A DNA stretch of 9,540 bases from Deltaproteobacteria bacterium (GCA_026388445.1 JAPLJU010000070.1:1-9540), one strand, 5' to 3'. Shown: positions 1 to 6,924, counted from the first letter of the stretch. Program-made: numbers and translations. Notes: a model not told the origin generated them from the sequence alone.

Positions 1-2
1 GC

Positions 3-1625
3 CTGAATTGCCCCCATCCCCTTCCCGCTCAGATGGGCCTCTTCTGGGACGGCAACACTGTCGGTGCGATCAACCGCTTTGCCGGAACACCCGGGGAGTC
101 TGCCTTCATAGGTTGCCGCACGGCCTCCCTTGCCTACGCTCTCCTTTCAAAACCGCGGGTCTTCGTCCTTGGCGCGGGGTCGGGAACGGAAATCCTCAAT
201 GCGAGCCACCACGGGGCTAGGACCATTACGGCGGCCGAAATGAACAGCGACGTCGTCCGTCTTATGAAAGGGTCCCTCGCCGATACAAGCGGCGGGATAT
301 ACGGTCTTGAGAATGTAAACGTCCATGTAGAGGAAGGACGGGGTTTTCTCCAGCGGACGAAAGACCGCTACGAGCTCATCCAAATCGCCCTCCTGGAGTC
401 CATGGGGACGGCCTCGGCCGGTGTCTATGCCCTGAACGAGAACTATCTCTTCACGAAAGAAGCCTTTCAACTGTATCTCGATCGGCTGGCACCGGAGGGG
501 ATCCTCAGCGTCTCGCGATGGATTGAAAACCCGCCCCGGGGGAGCATCAAGCTCCTTGCCACGGCAATCGATGTCCTGAATGCGTCGGGCGAGCAGAGTG
601 CCGCCGATTCCCTCGTGATGATCCGGAGCTGGCAGACGGTGACGATCCTGGTCAAAAAGGGGACTTTTCGAAAAGCCGAGATCGACGCCGTAAAGTCCTT
701 CTGCAGGACCCGCCTCTTCGATCTCTCTTACTACCCCGGTGTCCGGAAAGAGGAGACGAACCGATTCAATCTTATGGACCCGGATTATTTTTATCTGGCC
801 GCTCAGGCGCTTTTTTCGGGACAGGGTGAGCGATTCTTCCAGGACTATCCCTTCGATGTCCGCCCGGCGACGGATGACCGGCCCTTCTTTTCACACACAT
901 TCCGTGCGGGCATGCTGAAATATTACCTCGGCGATGCCGGCCGTCTCTATGTCCCTTACATGGACTGGGGATACATCCTGGTGTGGGTTTCCTTTATCCT
1001 TCTTGTTGTTGTCAGTTCCGCGCTGATCCTTCTTCCCCTGCCGCTCCTGGGTCCATCGCCCGGGGCCGGGCGGATTCCGGTCCTCATCTACTTCGGCGCC
1101 CTTGGGCTTGCCTATATGTTCATCGAGATGTCTTTTCTCCAGCAGTTCATCCGCTATCTCTTCGACCCCGTCTTCTCCGCCCTCGTCGTGATCGGGTCCT
1201 TCCTCACCTATTCGGGGATCGGAAGTGCGATCGCCGGCAGGTTGCGGGAGGTGAGGCCGGGGCATGTGGGTGCCGCCGTCATGCTGATCATCCTATCGGC
1301 GGCAGTCGTCATGATCTCCGACCCCATCCTGGAAAGATATATCCCTCTTCTTCCCCTGTGGGCCCGGTGCGTCCTCTGCAGTCTTCTCATCGCGCCCCTG
1401 GCCGTTCCCATGGGAATCCCCTTTCCCTATGGCCTCCATCTTCTCGGACATAGGGCACCCGGGCTTTTACCCTGGGCCTGGGGTGTGAACGGGTTCTTCT
1501 CCGTCATCGGGGCCGCGGGAACCATCCTTGCCGCCATTTCTTTCGGCTTCAGAACCGTTGTGGTCACGGCCCTGGCACTCTATGTCCTTGCTTCCTTTCT
1601 GTCGAGACGCCTGGGTCGCCCTTGA
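3..1625 (+). CDS. Spermidine-synthase-like methyltransferase-fold membrane protein (5' truncated)
   Basis: The reading frame is open from base 3 with no stop before the first ATG at 33, so the gene probably starts upstream of the window; residue numbers here count from that ATG. The first 300 residues have a Rossmann methyltransferase/spermidine-synthase fold: a glycine-rich nucleotide loop VLGAGSGTE (about 45-53) and an acidic residue ending strand 2 (AAEM, E69). The later DDRPFF motif is typical of this membrane-linked group. From about residue 308 there are roughly six to seven hydrophobic helices, including a GIPFPYGL stretch and PWAWGVNGFFSVIG, which recur in bacterial spermidine-synthase-like integral membrane proteins. 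The spermidine synthase gatekeeper region reads IQIALLES, without the expected Asp, so true polyamine synthesis is doubtful. The substrate is unknown. The domain assignment is firm; the function is not. Confidence 0.8.
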   Translation: MNCPHPLPAQMGLFWDGNTVGAINRFAGTPGESAFIGCRTASLAYALLSKPRVFVLGAGSGTEILNASHHGARTITAAEMNSDVVRLMKGSLADTSGGIYGLENVNVHVEEGRGFLQRTKDRYELIQIALLESMGTASAGVYALNENYLFTKEAFQLYLDRLAPEGILSVSRWIENPPRGSIKLLATAIDVLNASGEQSAADSLVMIRSWQTVTILVKKGTFRKAEIDAVKSFCRTRLFDLSYYPGVRKEETNRFNLMDPDYFYLAAQALFSGQGERFFQDYPFDVRPATDDRPFFSHTFRAGMLKYYLGDAGRLYVPYMDWGYILVWVSFILLVVVSSALILLPLPLLGPSPGAGRIPVLIYFGALGLAYMFIEMSFLQQFIRYLFDPVFSALVVIGSFLTYSGIGSAIAGRLREVRPGHVGAAVMLIILSAAVVMISDPILERYIPLLPLWARCVLCSLLIAPLAVPMGIPFPYGLHLLGHRAPGLLPWAWGVNGFFSVIGAAGTILAAISFGFRTVVVTALALYVLASFLSRRLGRP

Positions 1626-1665
1626 TCTCTTGTTCCTTTGGAAGGGCTATACAACGCCGTCTTTT

Positions 1666-1671
1666 TATGAT
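1666..1671 (+). promoter_or_regulatory. Possible -10 box upstream of the Sir2 gene
   Basis: The 86-base gap before the sirtuin gene is more AT-rich than its surroundings and contains TATGAT, a five-of-six match to the sigma-70 -10 hexamer, 40 bases before the ATG. No convincing -35 hexamer sits 16-18 bases upstream. This is a weak prediction based on one hexamer only. I see no clear rho-independent terminator for the preceding gene in this gap. Confidence 0.2.
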
Positions 1672-1711
1672 TTAATTCTCGCCTGAATATCTGATCCCGG
1701 ATGGTCCGGAT

Positions 1712-2494
1712 ATGTTGGTAAAATCAGTCGATGAAAAGATCGGTTTAGTGACCGATATGATTGTCGAATCCAAGAGGGTGGTTGTCTTTACGGGGGCCGG
1801 TGTGAGCACCGAGTCCGGCATCCCCGATTTTCGGAGTCCCGGCGGCATCTGGGACCGCTTCGATCCCGATGAGTTCACCATCCAGAGATTTCTTTCCAGC
1901 GCCGAGACTCGGGCAAAGCAGTGGCGGCTCCTCATCGAAAGCGGCCTCATTGCCGACGCCCGGCCTAACGCCGCCCATGTTGCCATTGCGGATATTGAGA
2001 GGATGGGCAAACTCTCCTGTGTCATAACGCAGAATATCGACAACCTGCACCAAAAGGCGGGAAATTCCCCCGAAAAGGTCTTTGAGCTCCACGGAAACAT
2101 GAACTGGGTCGTCTGCCTCAACTGCCAAAGCCGCTATCCCCTGCCGGATATTCGGAAAAGGCTAAACCTCGAGAGCGGACCCCCCTCCTGCGCAAAGTGC
2201 TCGGGCATACTGAAACCCGACGTGGTTTTTTTCGGGGAGTCCCTGCCGCCTGTCGTTCTCAGCGATGCCGTCCGCCACTCGCGTGAGTGCGACCTCCTCA
2301 TTGCCGTGGGGTCTTCTCTCGTCGTCTATCCTGCCGCGTACATGCCCGTTTACGCGAAGGAGGCGGGTGCCAGGGTCGTGATCGTCAATCTCACCGCAAC
2401 CTCCTATGATATGATGGCGGATGAGGTCATCAACCGGAAGGCCGGGGAGGTCATGTCGAGGATTATGGAGGCCGTGCAAAAGAGGCTCTCCTGA
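1712..2494 (+). CDS. Sir2 family NAD-dependent protein deacylase (sirtuin)
   Basis: This 260-residue protein is a complete sirtuin. It would remove acyl groups from lysine using NAD+, giving nicotinamide and O-acyl-ADP-ribose in the cytoplasm. Visible motifs in order: the NAD-binding GAGVSTESGIPDFRS (28-42), TQNIDNLHQKAG (107-117), the catalytic His in FELHGN (H127), a four-cysteine zinc site (C135, C138, C160, C163), and the second nucleotide motif AVGSSLVVYP (198-207). The Tyr-x-x-Arg pair that marks class III desuccinylases is not obvious in the region after the first motif (it reads AKQWRLL), so I would not call it CobB-like desuccinylase. The start at 1712 has no clear Shine-Dalgarno sequence; TTG at 1715 would be an alternative. 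The NRDE gene follows after 62 bases. The family call is very secure; the acyl preference is unknown. Confidence 0.95.
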   Translation: MLVKSVDEKIGLVTDMIVESKRVVVFTGAGVSTESGIPDFRSPGGIWDRFDPDEFTIQRFLSSAETRAKQWRLLIESGLIADARPNAAHVAIADIERMGKLSCVITQNIDNLHQKAGNSPEKVFELHGNMNWVVCLNCQSRYPLPDIRKRLNLESGPPSCAKCSGILKPDVVFFGESLPPVVLSDAVRHSRECDLLIAVGSSLVVYPAAYMPVYAKEAGARVVIVNLTATSYDMMADEVINRKAGEVMSRIMEAVQKRLS

Positions 2495-2556
2495 TTGCCC
2501 GGCAGAGAGAGCGGTTCCATCCAACGCCGGTGGAATAGAAAAACCAGAGACGATTT

Positions 2557-3330
2557 ATGTGTCTGATCTTTGTCGCATACAAGTACAAGCCCCCATATGA
2601 TTTGGTGATCGCTGCCAACCGGGACGAGTTTTACGAGCGTCCATCGGCGGCGGCCGAGTTCTGGAAGGAAGCCCCATCCATACTCGGCGGGAAGGATCTA
2701 ATGGCCGGGGGGACCTGGCTTGGAGTCACGAAAAAAGGACGCTTTGCGGCGATCACCAATTATCGGGATCCCGGTTCCCATAAGCATCAGGCTCCGTCTC
2801 GGGGGCATCTCGTTTCGAATTTTCTCGCGGGAACGGGGGAGCCCGTCGAATATGTCCGGAAAATTGCCTCCGGGGCCCATGAATACAACGGTTTCAGCCT
2901 CTTCGTCGGAGACCGCTCATCGATGCATTATCTCTCAAACCGTGGCAGCGGGCCGAAAGATCTCTCTCCCGGTCTCTATGGTCTTAGCAATCATCTCCTG
3001 GATACGCCCTGGCCGAAGGTTGAGAGGGGGAAGAAGGCCCTGGAAGCGCTTCTTGCCGACTCCGATCATCTCAGGGAAGAGGCTCTTTTTGATATCCTTG
3101 CCGACCGGAGCCGGACTCCCGACGAGTTGCTGCCCAGTACGGGGATGAGCCTTGAATGGGAACGCATCCTTGCCTCCCCTTTCATTGTAAGCCCCGTCTA
3201 CGGGACCCGGTCCTCGACCGTTATCCTGGTCAATCGTGACGGAAAAGTCACCTTCGTCGAGAAGGTATTCAACTCGAACCCGGACCCGCAGGAGCTCCGC
3301 CGCTTCGAGTTCATGCTCGACGAGCCCTGA
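2557..3330 (+). CDS. NRDE/TANGO2 family protein
   Basis: The 257-residue protein begins MCLIFVAY and carries the family-naming Asn-Arg-Asp-Glu motif at residues 21-24 (AANRDEFYERPS). It also has GGTWLGV and the GRFAAITNYRDP segment found in this family. The length matches full-length NRDE proteins. The fold resembles N-terminal nucleophile hydrolases, and Cys2 right after Met1 is the natural candidate nucleophile if Met1 is removed; this is inference. Eukaryotic TANGO2 has been linked to haem handling and lipid or Golgi homeostasis, but the bacterial role is unsettled. No signal peptide is seen, so it is probably cytoplasmic. The Shine-Dalgarno sequence is weak (AGAG about 8 bases upstream). 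It may be co-transcribed with the sirtuin gene 62 bases upstream; a functional link is not evident. Confidence 0.9.
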   Translation: MCLIFVAYKYKPPYDLVIAANRDEFYERPSAAAEFWKEAPSILGGKDLMAGGTWLGVTKKGRFAAITNYRDPGSHKHQAPSRGHLVSNFLAGTGEPVEYVRKIASGAHEYNGFSLFVGDRSSMHYLSNRGSGPKDLSPGLYGLSNHLLDTPWPKVERGKKALEALLADSDHLREEALFDILADRSRTPDELLPSTGMSLEWERILASPFIVSPVYGTRSSTVILVNRDGKVTFVEKVFNSNPDPQELRRFEFMLDEP

Positions 3331-3429
3331 TCTTTGTGCTGTATCCTGGAAAGCTGGGGCGCAATAATGGCAGCGGTTTTGCATTATCATCCTGAAAGTT
3401 CTTGATCATCTCACAAGAGGGGAATTCAG

Positions 3430-3957
3430 ATGGAAGAAACACAGGAAAAGGTCATAAAGGCCGACGCGGCTCTGAAGAAAAAGATCATCATCTTCTATGT
3501 GGTGGTGGCGATTGTCGGTGTCATCCTCTTCAAACTCAGCTATGACTACCTCCAGGAGATGAGGATCCTTGCGCAGGAGGACATCGATACGGCCGCTGGC
3601 CGGATGCTCCTTTTCATCCATGTGTGGCTTGTCATTTCGATGGTGGCCGTTTTGGGTGTCGGCGGTTATCTTCTCTGGTTCGCCCTCAGGGTTCTCAAGT
3701 CCGGGCAGATGCCACCGCCCGGCACGCGGGTGATCCGCGACATGAGGGTCATCGAGGGTGAAAAAGCGACGAAGCGGGCGAAGGTACTGATCATCGCGTC
3801 CGTATTACTGGTCGTCATCGGACTCGCCGTGACCTGGCAGACCTTCAGTGCCTTTTCCGGACGCATGCAGATCCTGAAAGAGGGCATGGCCGAACAAAAA
3901 GCGACCTTCATGGTTCCCATGCCACCCGAACCTTCCCCCTCCAAGGGTGCGAAGTAG
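3430..3957 (+). CDS. Small membrane protein with three predicted helices, function unknown
   Basis: I do not recognise this 175-residue protein. It has a charged N-terminus (about 1-17, many Lys and Glu), then hydrophobic segments at roughly 18-37, 62-87 and 120-137, and a short Pro-rich C-terminal tail (PMPPEPSPSKGAK). The charged stretch before the third helix (about residues 100-118, RVIRDMRVIEGEKATKRAK) is strongly basic and would favour a cytoplasmic position. A strong Shine-Dalgarno sequence (AGAGGGG, 7 bases before the ATG) supports the start. The TrpF-like gene starts only 15 bases after its stop, so the two are probably co-transcribed. No enzymatic motif or metal-binding cluster is visible. 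The coding call rests on start signal, length, hydrophobic pattern and tight spacing. Confidence 0.8.
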   Translation: MEETQEKVIKADAALKKKIIIFYVVVAIVGVILFKLSYDYLQEMRILAQEDIDTAAGRMLLFIHVWLVISMVAVLGVGGYLLWFALRVLKSGQMPPPGTRVIRDMRVIEGEKATKRAKVLIIASVLLVVIGLAVTWQTFSAFSGRMQILKEGMAEQKATFMVPMPPEPSPSKGAK

Positions 3958-3972
3958 GTCTCTTCCCTATCC

Positions 3973-4647
3973 ATGAAAGGGCTCATACAGATCGCAGGGA
4001 TTCTCGATGCAGAGGAAGCCCGGATGCTGGTAAAGGCCGGGGTTCACCAGCTCGGCTTTCCCCTGCGGATCTTTCCCCACCGGGAGGACCTCACGGAAGA
4101 GGCAGCCGCGAAGGTCATCCAGAGGATCCCCCCTCCTGCGGAAGCCGTTCTCATTACCTATGAGAATCGTACGCGGGCGATTGAGGACCTTGCCTTGAAG
4201 ATCGGCGTTCGTAGGGTTCAGATTCACGGCGATATTACCCTCGAAGAGATCTCGAATCTCCGGTGTTCCTCCCCACGACTTCACATCACCAAAAGCCTCA
4301 TCGTAACAGGCGACAATCTCGCGCTGCTGGAGGAGGCCATCCTGCAATTCGCGCCCCACGTGGACGCCTTCATTACCGACACCTATGACCCTGAAACAGG
4401 CGCCTTCGGGGCTACGGGCAAGACCCATGACTGGGCGATTAGCCGCAGGCTCGTGGAGTATTCCCCGCGTCCTGTTATCCTCGCCGGGGGGCTTCACCCG
4501 GAAAATGTGAAGGAGGCCATTCTCCGGGTGCGACCGGTTGGTGTCGATGCCCACACGGGTGTCGAAGGCCCCGACGGCCGAAAGAACGTTAAAAAGGTTG
4601 AGGCCTTTGTGAAGGCGGCAAAAGAAGCCTTTGCAATCCTGTTCTGA
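3973..4647 (+). CDS. Phosphoribosylanthranilate isomerase-like (TrpF-like) TIM-barrel protein with altered active site
   Basis: The 224-residue protein follows TrpF end to end: the N-terminal strand LIQIAGI, VQIHGD (82-87), the TDTYDP segment with D136 at the general-acid position, the phosphate-loop motif GATGKTHDW (146-154), LAGGLHPENV (170-179), and VDAHTGVEG (191-199) where TrpF has VDVSSGVE. TrpF isomerises phosphoribosylanthranilate in tryptophan synthesis using a Cys general base in the KICGI motif. Here that motif reads QIAGI, with Ala8 (codon GCA, 3994-3996) in place of Cys. No other trp gene is nearby. The start lacks a Shine-Dalgarno sequence and lies 15 bases after the membrane-protein stop, which suggests translational coupling. 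I infer a TrpF paralogue with a different or lost activity. The fold call is secure; I withhold the trpF symbol because of the missing Cys. Confidence 0.85.
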   Translation: MKGLIQIAGILDAEEARMLVKAGVHQLGFPLRIFPHREDLTEEAAAKVIQRIPPPAEAVLITYENRTRAIEDLALKIGVRRVQIHGDITLEEISNLRCSSPRLHITKSLIVTGDNLALLEEAILQFAPHVDAFITDTYDPETGAFGATGKTHDWAISRRLVEYSPRPVILAGGLHPENVKEAILRVRPVGVDAHTGVEGPDGRKNVKKVEAFVKAAKEAFAILF

Positions 4648-4729
4648 AGTCTGATACAAATTCCGGCCGCGATAAGAGATTCTGTTCAAGAGGCCTGCCG
4701 CATCAAACCATTGGTGAAAGGAATTCGGA

Positions 4730-5164
4730 ATGTCAAAGCGAAGCTACACGGAATATCCGCGAGTGGGTGTAGGGGCTATCGTCATCAGAGACGGGAAAGT
4801 TCTACTGGTCAAGCGGGGTGTTGCCCCGAGCAAAGGCCTCTGGGCTATTCCCGGGGGCATGATCGAGCTGGGCGAGACCATCCAGCAGGCGGCGGAGCGG
4901 GAGATCCTTGAGGAGACGGGGATCCGGATCCAGGCGAGAGAGCCGGTCTACACCTTCGACCTTATCGAGCGCGACGCCGAGGGGCGCATCCGGTATCACT
5001 TCGTGGTGGTGGACGTCTTCGCCTATTATGTGAGCGGCGAGCCGGAGGCTCATGATGACGTGGTTGACGCAAGGTGGGTTGCGCCGGAGGAACTTGAAGC
5101 CCTTCCGGCTTCGCCCAACACCATAAGGCTTCTCCGTGTCATCAGGTTTTACAAGGAACGGTAA
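4730..5164 (+). CDS. Nudix hydrolase
   Basis: The 144-residue protein has a complete Nudix box matching GX5EX7REUXEEXGU: G43, E49, R57-E58, E61-E62, G64-I65. It is preceded by the typical GLWAIPGG strand-loop. Nudix enzymes cleave nucleoside diphosphates linked to another moiety, with Mg2+ or Mn2+ held by the glutamates of the box. The single-domain length fits MutT-like or ADP-ribose-pyrophosphatase-like members. The substrate cannot be read from sequence. The ATG has a good Shine-Dalgarno sequence (AAAGGA, about 8 bases upstream). It lies 82 bases after the TrpF-like gene and 100 bases before the HDAC-fold gene. Because a sirtuin in the same run makes O-acyl-ADP-ribose, an ADP-ribose-type substrate is an attractive but unproven idea. 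Confidence 0.93.
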   Translation: MSKRSYTEYPRVGVGAIVIRDGKVLLVKRGVAPSKGLWAIPGGMIELGETIQQAAEREILEETGIRIQAREPVYTFDLIERDAEGRIRYHFVVVDVFAYYVSGEPEAHDDVVDARWVAPEELEALPASPNTIRLLRVIRFYKER

Positions 5165-5187
5165 AATAATATTTTCATAGATCAGGG

Positions 5188-5216
5188 TTGACGGACGGGG
5201 CGGAAGGGATTAAAAG
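5188..5216 (+). promoter_or_regulatory. Candidate sigma-70 promoter for the HDAC-fold gene
   Basis: TTGACG (5188-5193, five of six to the -35 consensus) is followed after 17 bases by TAAAAG (5211-5216, four of six to the -10). It lies in the 100-base gap after the Nudix gene, with the start codon 48 bases downstream. A small hairpin CGGG-TGAA-CCCG (5218-5229) sits immediately after it, where transcription would begin. This is a pattern-based prediction only. Confidence 0.35.
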
Positions 5217-5251
5217 ACGGGTGAACCCGGAGGGAATATTCAGCACTTCAC

Positions 5252-5258
5252 AAGGAGG
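5252..5258 (+). promoter_or_regulatory. Strong ribosome binding site of the HDAC-fold gene
   Basis: AAGGAGG lies 6 bases before the ATG at 5265, a near-perfect Shine-Dalgarno match and the strongest on the plus-strand run. It fixes the start of the compact HDAC-like protein and argues that the short length is genuine and not caused by a missed upstream start. Confidence 0.7.
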
Positions 5259-5264
5259 CATCGG

Positions 5265-6008
5265 ATGAAGGTTGTATATCACAAGGATTTCCTGGAATCC
5301 TATACCTTTGACCCTGCGGCGGCCGAGGGACGCATCGAGGCCATCCTGGATGTCATCGAAAAAAAGGTGTCTTTCGTGGAAGCCCTTCCGGCCAGTCGTG
5401 ACGACATCGCAGCCCTGCACACCAAGAGCCATATCGAGCATATAGAGCGAATCGGGATCTACAAGATCGCCGCCCTTGCCGCAGGGGGCGCCATCCAGGC
5501 GGCCACCATCGGCCTGAAGGAGCCCTGCTTCGGGCTCATCCGTCCGCCGGGACATCACGCCTCGGCGAACAGCGCCTGGGGCTTTTGCTATTTCAACAAC
5601 ATGGCCATAGCCATCGACAAGCTCAAGCGCGAAGGCAAGATCGAGAAGGCCTTCGTCCTCGACATTGACCTTCACTTCGGTGACGGGACGGTCAATCTCC
5701 TGGGCGAAAAAAAGTATGTGACCCTCGTCAATCCCTCCTCCTCCAATTCCGTCGATTTTATCAAGCAGGTGGAGAAGGCCCTCCCGACGGAAGGCGTGGA
5801 CATCATCGGCATCTCTGCGGGCTTCGATTACGCAAGGGAGGACTGGGGAGGGGTCTTGAAGAGGGAAGACTACACGACCATCGGGCGCATGGTCAAGGAG
5901 GCCGCCAGGAGCTGCGGCGGCGGTTATTTCGCCGTCCTGGAAGGCGGCTACAACCACCAGGTCCTCGGCTACAACTGCATGGCCCTCCTGGAGGGGATGG
6001 CAGCGTAG
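5265..6008 (+). CDS. Compact histone deacetylase superfamily (HDAC/AcuC/acetylpolyamine amidohydrolase-like) enzyme
   Basis: The 247-residue protein has the zinc deacetylase active site: RPPGHHA (93-99, His dyad H97-H98), DIDLHFGDGT (133-142, giving zinc ligands D135 and H137), AGFDYA (185-190, third ligand D188), and EGGYN (226-230, with Tyr229 at the transition-state position). These enzymes hydrolyse acyl-lysine or acetylated polyamines. Bacterial members are usually about 300-370 residues. Here the part between the DxDxHxGDGT motif and the GFD motif is short: the block usually containing a G-N-x-P-L-P loop is replaced by a brief NPSSSNSVDF segment. All catalytic residues remain, so it is probably active with a more open or altered substrate rim. 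No signal peptide is visible, so it is probably cytoplasmic. A strong ribosome binding site and a candidate promoter precede it; a hairpin terminator follows at 6058. Substrate unknown. Confidence 0.93.
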   Translation: MKVVYHKDFLESYTFDPAAAEGRIEAILDVIEKKVSFVEALPASRDDIAALHTKSHIEHIERIGIYKIAALAAGGAIQAATIGLKEPCFGLIRPPGHHASANSAWGFCYFNNMAIAIDKLKREGKIEKAFVLDIDLHFGDGTVNLLGEKKYVTLVNPSSSNSVDFIKQVEKALPTEGVDIIGISAGFDYAREDWGGVLKREDYTTIGRMVKEAARSCGGGYFAVLEGGYNHQVLGYNCMALLEGMAA

Positions 6009-6057
6009 TTATCGAATATTCAATCCCTGAAGGATTTCATAAGACACCGCTTTGTAT

Positions 6058-6090
6058 GCACCTTCTCCGCCGGGGAGAAGGTGCTGTTTT
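6058..6090 (+). terminator. Rho-independent terminator after the HDAC-fold gene
   Basis: A perfect 11-bp inverted repeat (arms 6058-6068 and 6074-6084, GCACCTTCTCC and its complement) with a 5-base loop is followed by TGTTTT. It starts 49 bases after the HDAC-fold stop. It resembles an intrinsic terminator, which would separate that gene from the phosphatase. The T run is short (four T after a TG), so read-through is possible. Confidence 0.65.
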
Positions 6091-6110
6091 ATGGCCGTGA
6101 AAACAATTCC

Positions 6111-6114
6111 GGAG
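6111..6114 (+). promoter_or_regulatory. Ribosome binding site deciding the phosphatase start
   Basis: GGAG lies 9 bases before ATG 6124. The alternatives further upstream (TTG 6052, ATG 6091) would put the initiation region inside or against the terminator hairpin, and the extra residues do not resemble the family N-terminus. This supports 6124 as the start. Confidence 0.5.
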
Positions 6115-6123
6115 CAATCATCC

Positions 6124-6924
6124 ATGGATCATATCCGCAACTTTGCCATCGACATCGCCCGCGAGGCGGGAGATTTTCTGAAGGGAAAACTCCAGGAGAA
6201 GGTCCGCGTCGAGTACAAGGGGGAGATCAACATCGTGACCGAGGCGGATCACATCTCCGAGGAGATGCTTCTCACGAGGATCCGTTCGCGTTTCCCCGAT
6301 CACGACATCCTCACCGAGGAGTCCGCCGGCGTCCAGCAGGGCTCTTCCTGCCGCTGGATCATCGATCCCCTCGACGGGACGACGAACTACTCCCACGGCT
6401 ACCCCGTCTTCTGTGTGTCCGTCGGCTTTGAGAAGAGGGGAGAGATAATCCTCGGAGTCGTCTATGACCCGATGCTGGAGGAACTTTTCGTGGCCGAAAA
6501 GGGGAAGGGGGCCTTTCTCAACGGCAAGAAGATAGGGATCTCGAAGACCCGTGAACTCACGAAGAGCCTCCTGGCCACGGGCTTTCCCTACGACATCCGT
6601 GAAAACCCCGACAACAACATCAACTACTTCAATGTCCTTGCCCTCCGGGCCCAGGCCATCCGCCGGGCGGGCTCGGCGGCCCTCGATCTCGCCTACGTGG
6701 CGGCAGGTCGCTTTGACGGGTTCTGGGAGTTGAAGCTCCACCCGTGGGATACGGCAGCGGGATGGCTTCTCGTCCTGGAAGCGGGCGGACGCGTGACCGA
6801 TCTCTTCGGCGGGGAATTTTCCCTTCTATCACCCCATGTGCTTGCCACCAACGACCTCATCCACGAAGTGATGACGGACATTCTCCGAAACACAGATCCC
6901 ATGGACGCAAGGCTGGTCAGATAA
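6124..6924 (+). CDS. Inositol monophosphatase family phosphatase
   Basis: From ATG 6124 the protein is 266 residues, the usual length of this family. Visible motifs: TEADH (39-43), TEES (64-67, E65 as metal ligand), WIIDPLDGTTNY (78-89, D81 and D84 as metal ligands, with the DGT loop binding phosphate), and HPWDTAAG (206-213, D209 as metal ligand). All Mg2+-binding residues are present, so it should be an active Mg2+-dependent phosphatase. Bacterial members act on inositol phosphates, fructose-1,6-bisphosphate, 3'-phosphoadenosine nucleotides (CysQ) or NADP; motifs alone do not separate these. An in-frame extension reaches TTG 6052, but it crosses a terminator-like hairpin, so I reject it. 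The stop codon TAA abuts a 24-bp inverted repeat, so the present C-terminus could have been trimmed or created by that element. Confidence 0.92.
   Translation: MDHIRNFAIDIAREAGDFLKGKLQEKVRVEYKGEINIVTEADHISEEMLLTRIRSRFPDHDILTEESAGVQQGSSCRWIIDPLDGTTNYSHGYPVFCVSVGFEKRGEIILGVVYDPMLEELFVAEKGKGAFLNGKKIGISKTRELTKSLLATGFPYDIRENPDNNINYFNVLALRAQAIRRAGSAALDLAYVAAGRFDGFWELKLHPWDTAAGWLLVLEAGGRVTDLFGGEFSLLSPHVLATNDLIHEVMTDILRNTDPMDARLVR

Noticed and set aside
1712..2494. Sir2 as part of an antiphage defence system
   Set aside because: It is a stand-alone, full-length zinc-ribbon sirtuin with no fused or adjacent Argonaute, HerA, STAND or other defence domain, and the neighbours look metabolic.
2498..2542. 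Possible hairpin terminator between the sirtuin and NRDE genes
   Set aside because: Only 5-bp complementary segments (CCGGC/GCCGG, TTCCA/TGGAA) with competing pairings and no T run.
3973..4647. Calling this gene trpF
   Set aside because: The catalytic Cys is Ala and there is no trp context, so the symbol would overstate what the sequence shows.
3967..4689. A 240-codon minus-strand open frame opposite the TrpF-like gene
   Set aside because: The plus strand encodes a full TIM barrel with conserved motifs; the antisense frame is explained by codon bias.
5175..5957. A 260-codon minus-strand open frame opposite the HDAC-fold gene
   Set aside because: The plus-strand frame carries all HDAC motifs and a strong ribosome binding site; the antisense frame has no domain signature.
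6052..6123. Longer N-terminus for the phosphatase from TTG 6052 or ATG 6091
   Set aside because: The segment includes a terminator-like hairpin and does not resemble the family N-terminus; ATG 6124 has its own GGAG and gives the standard length.
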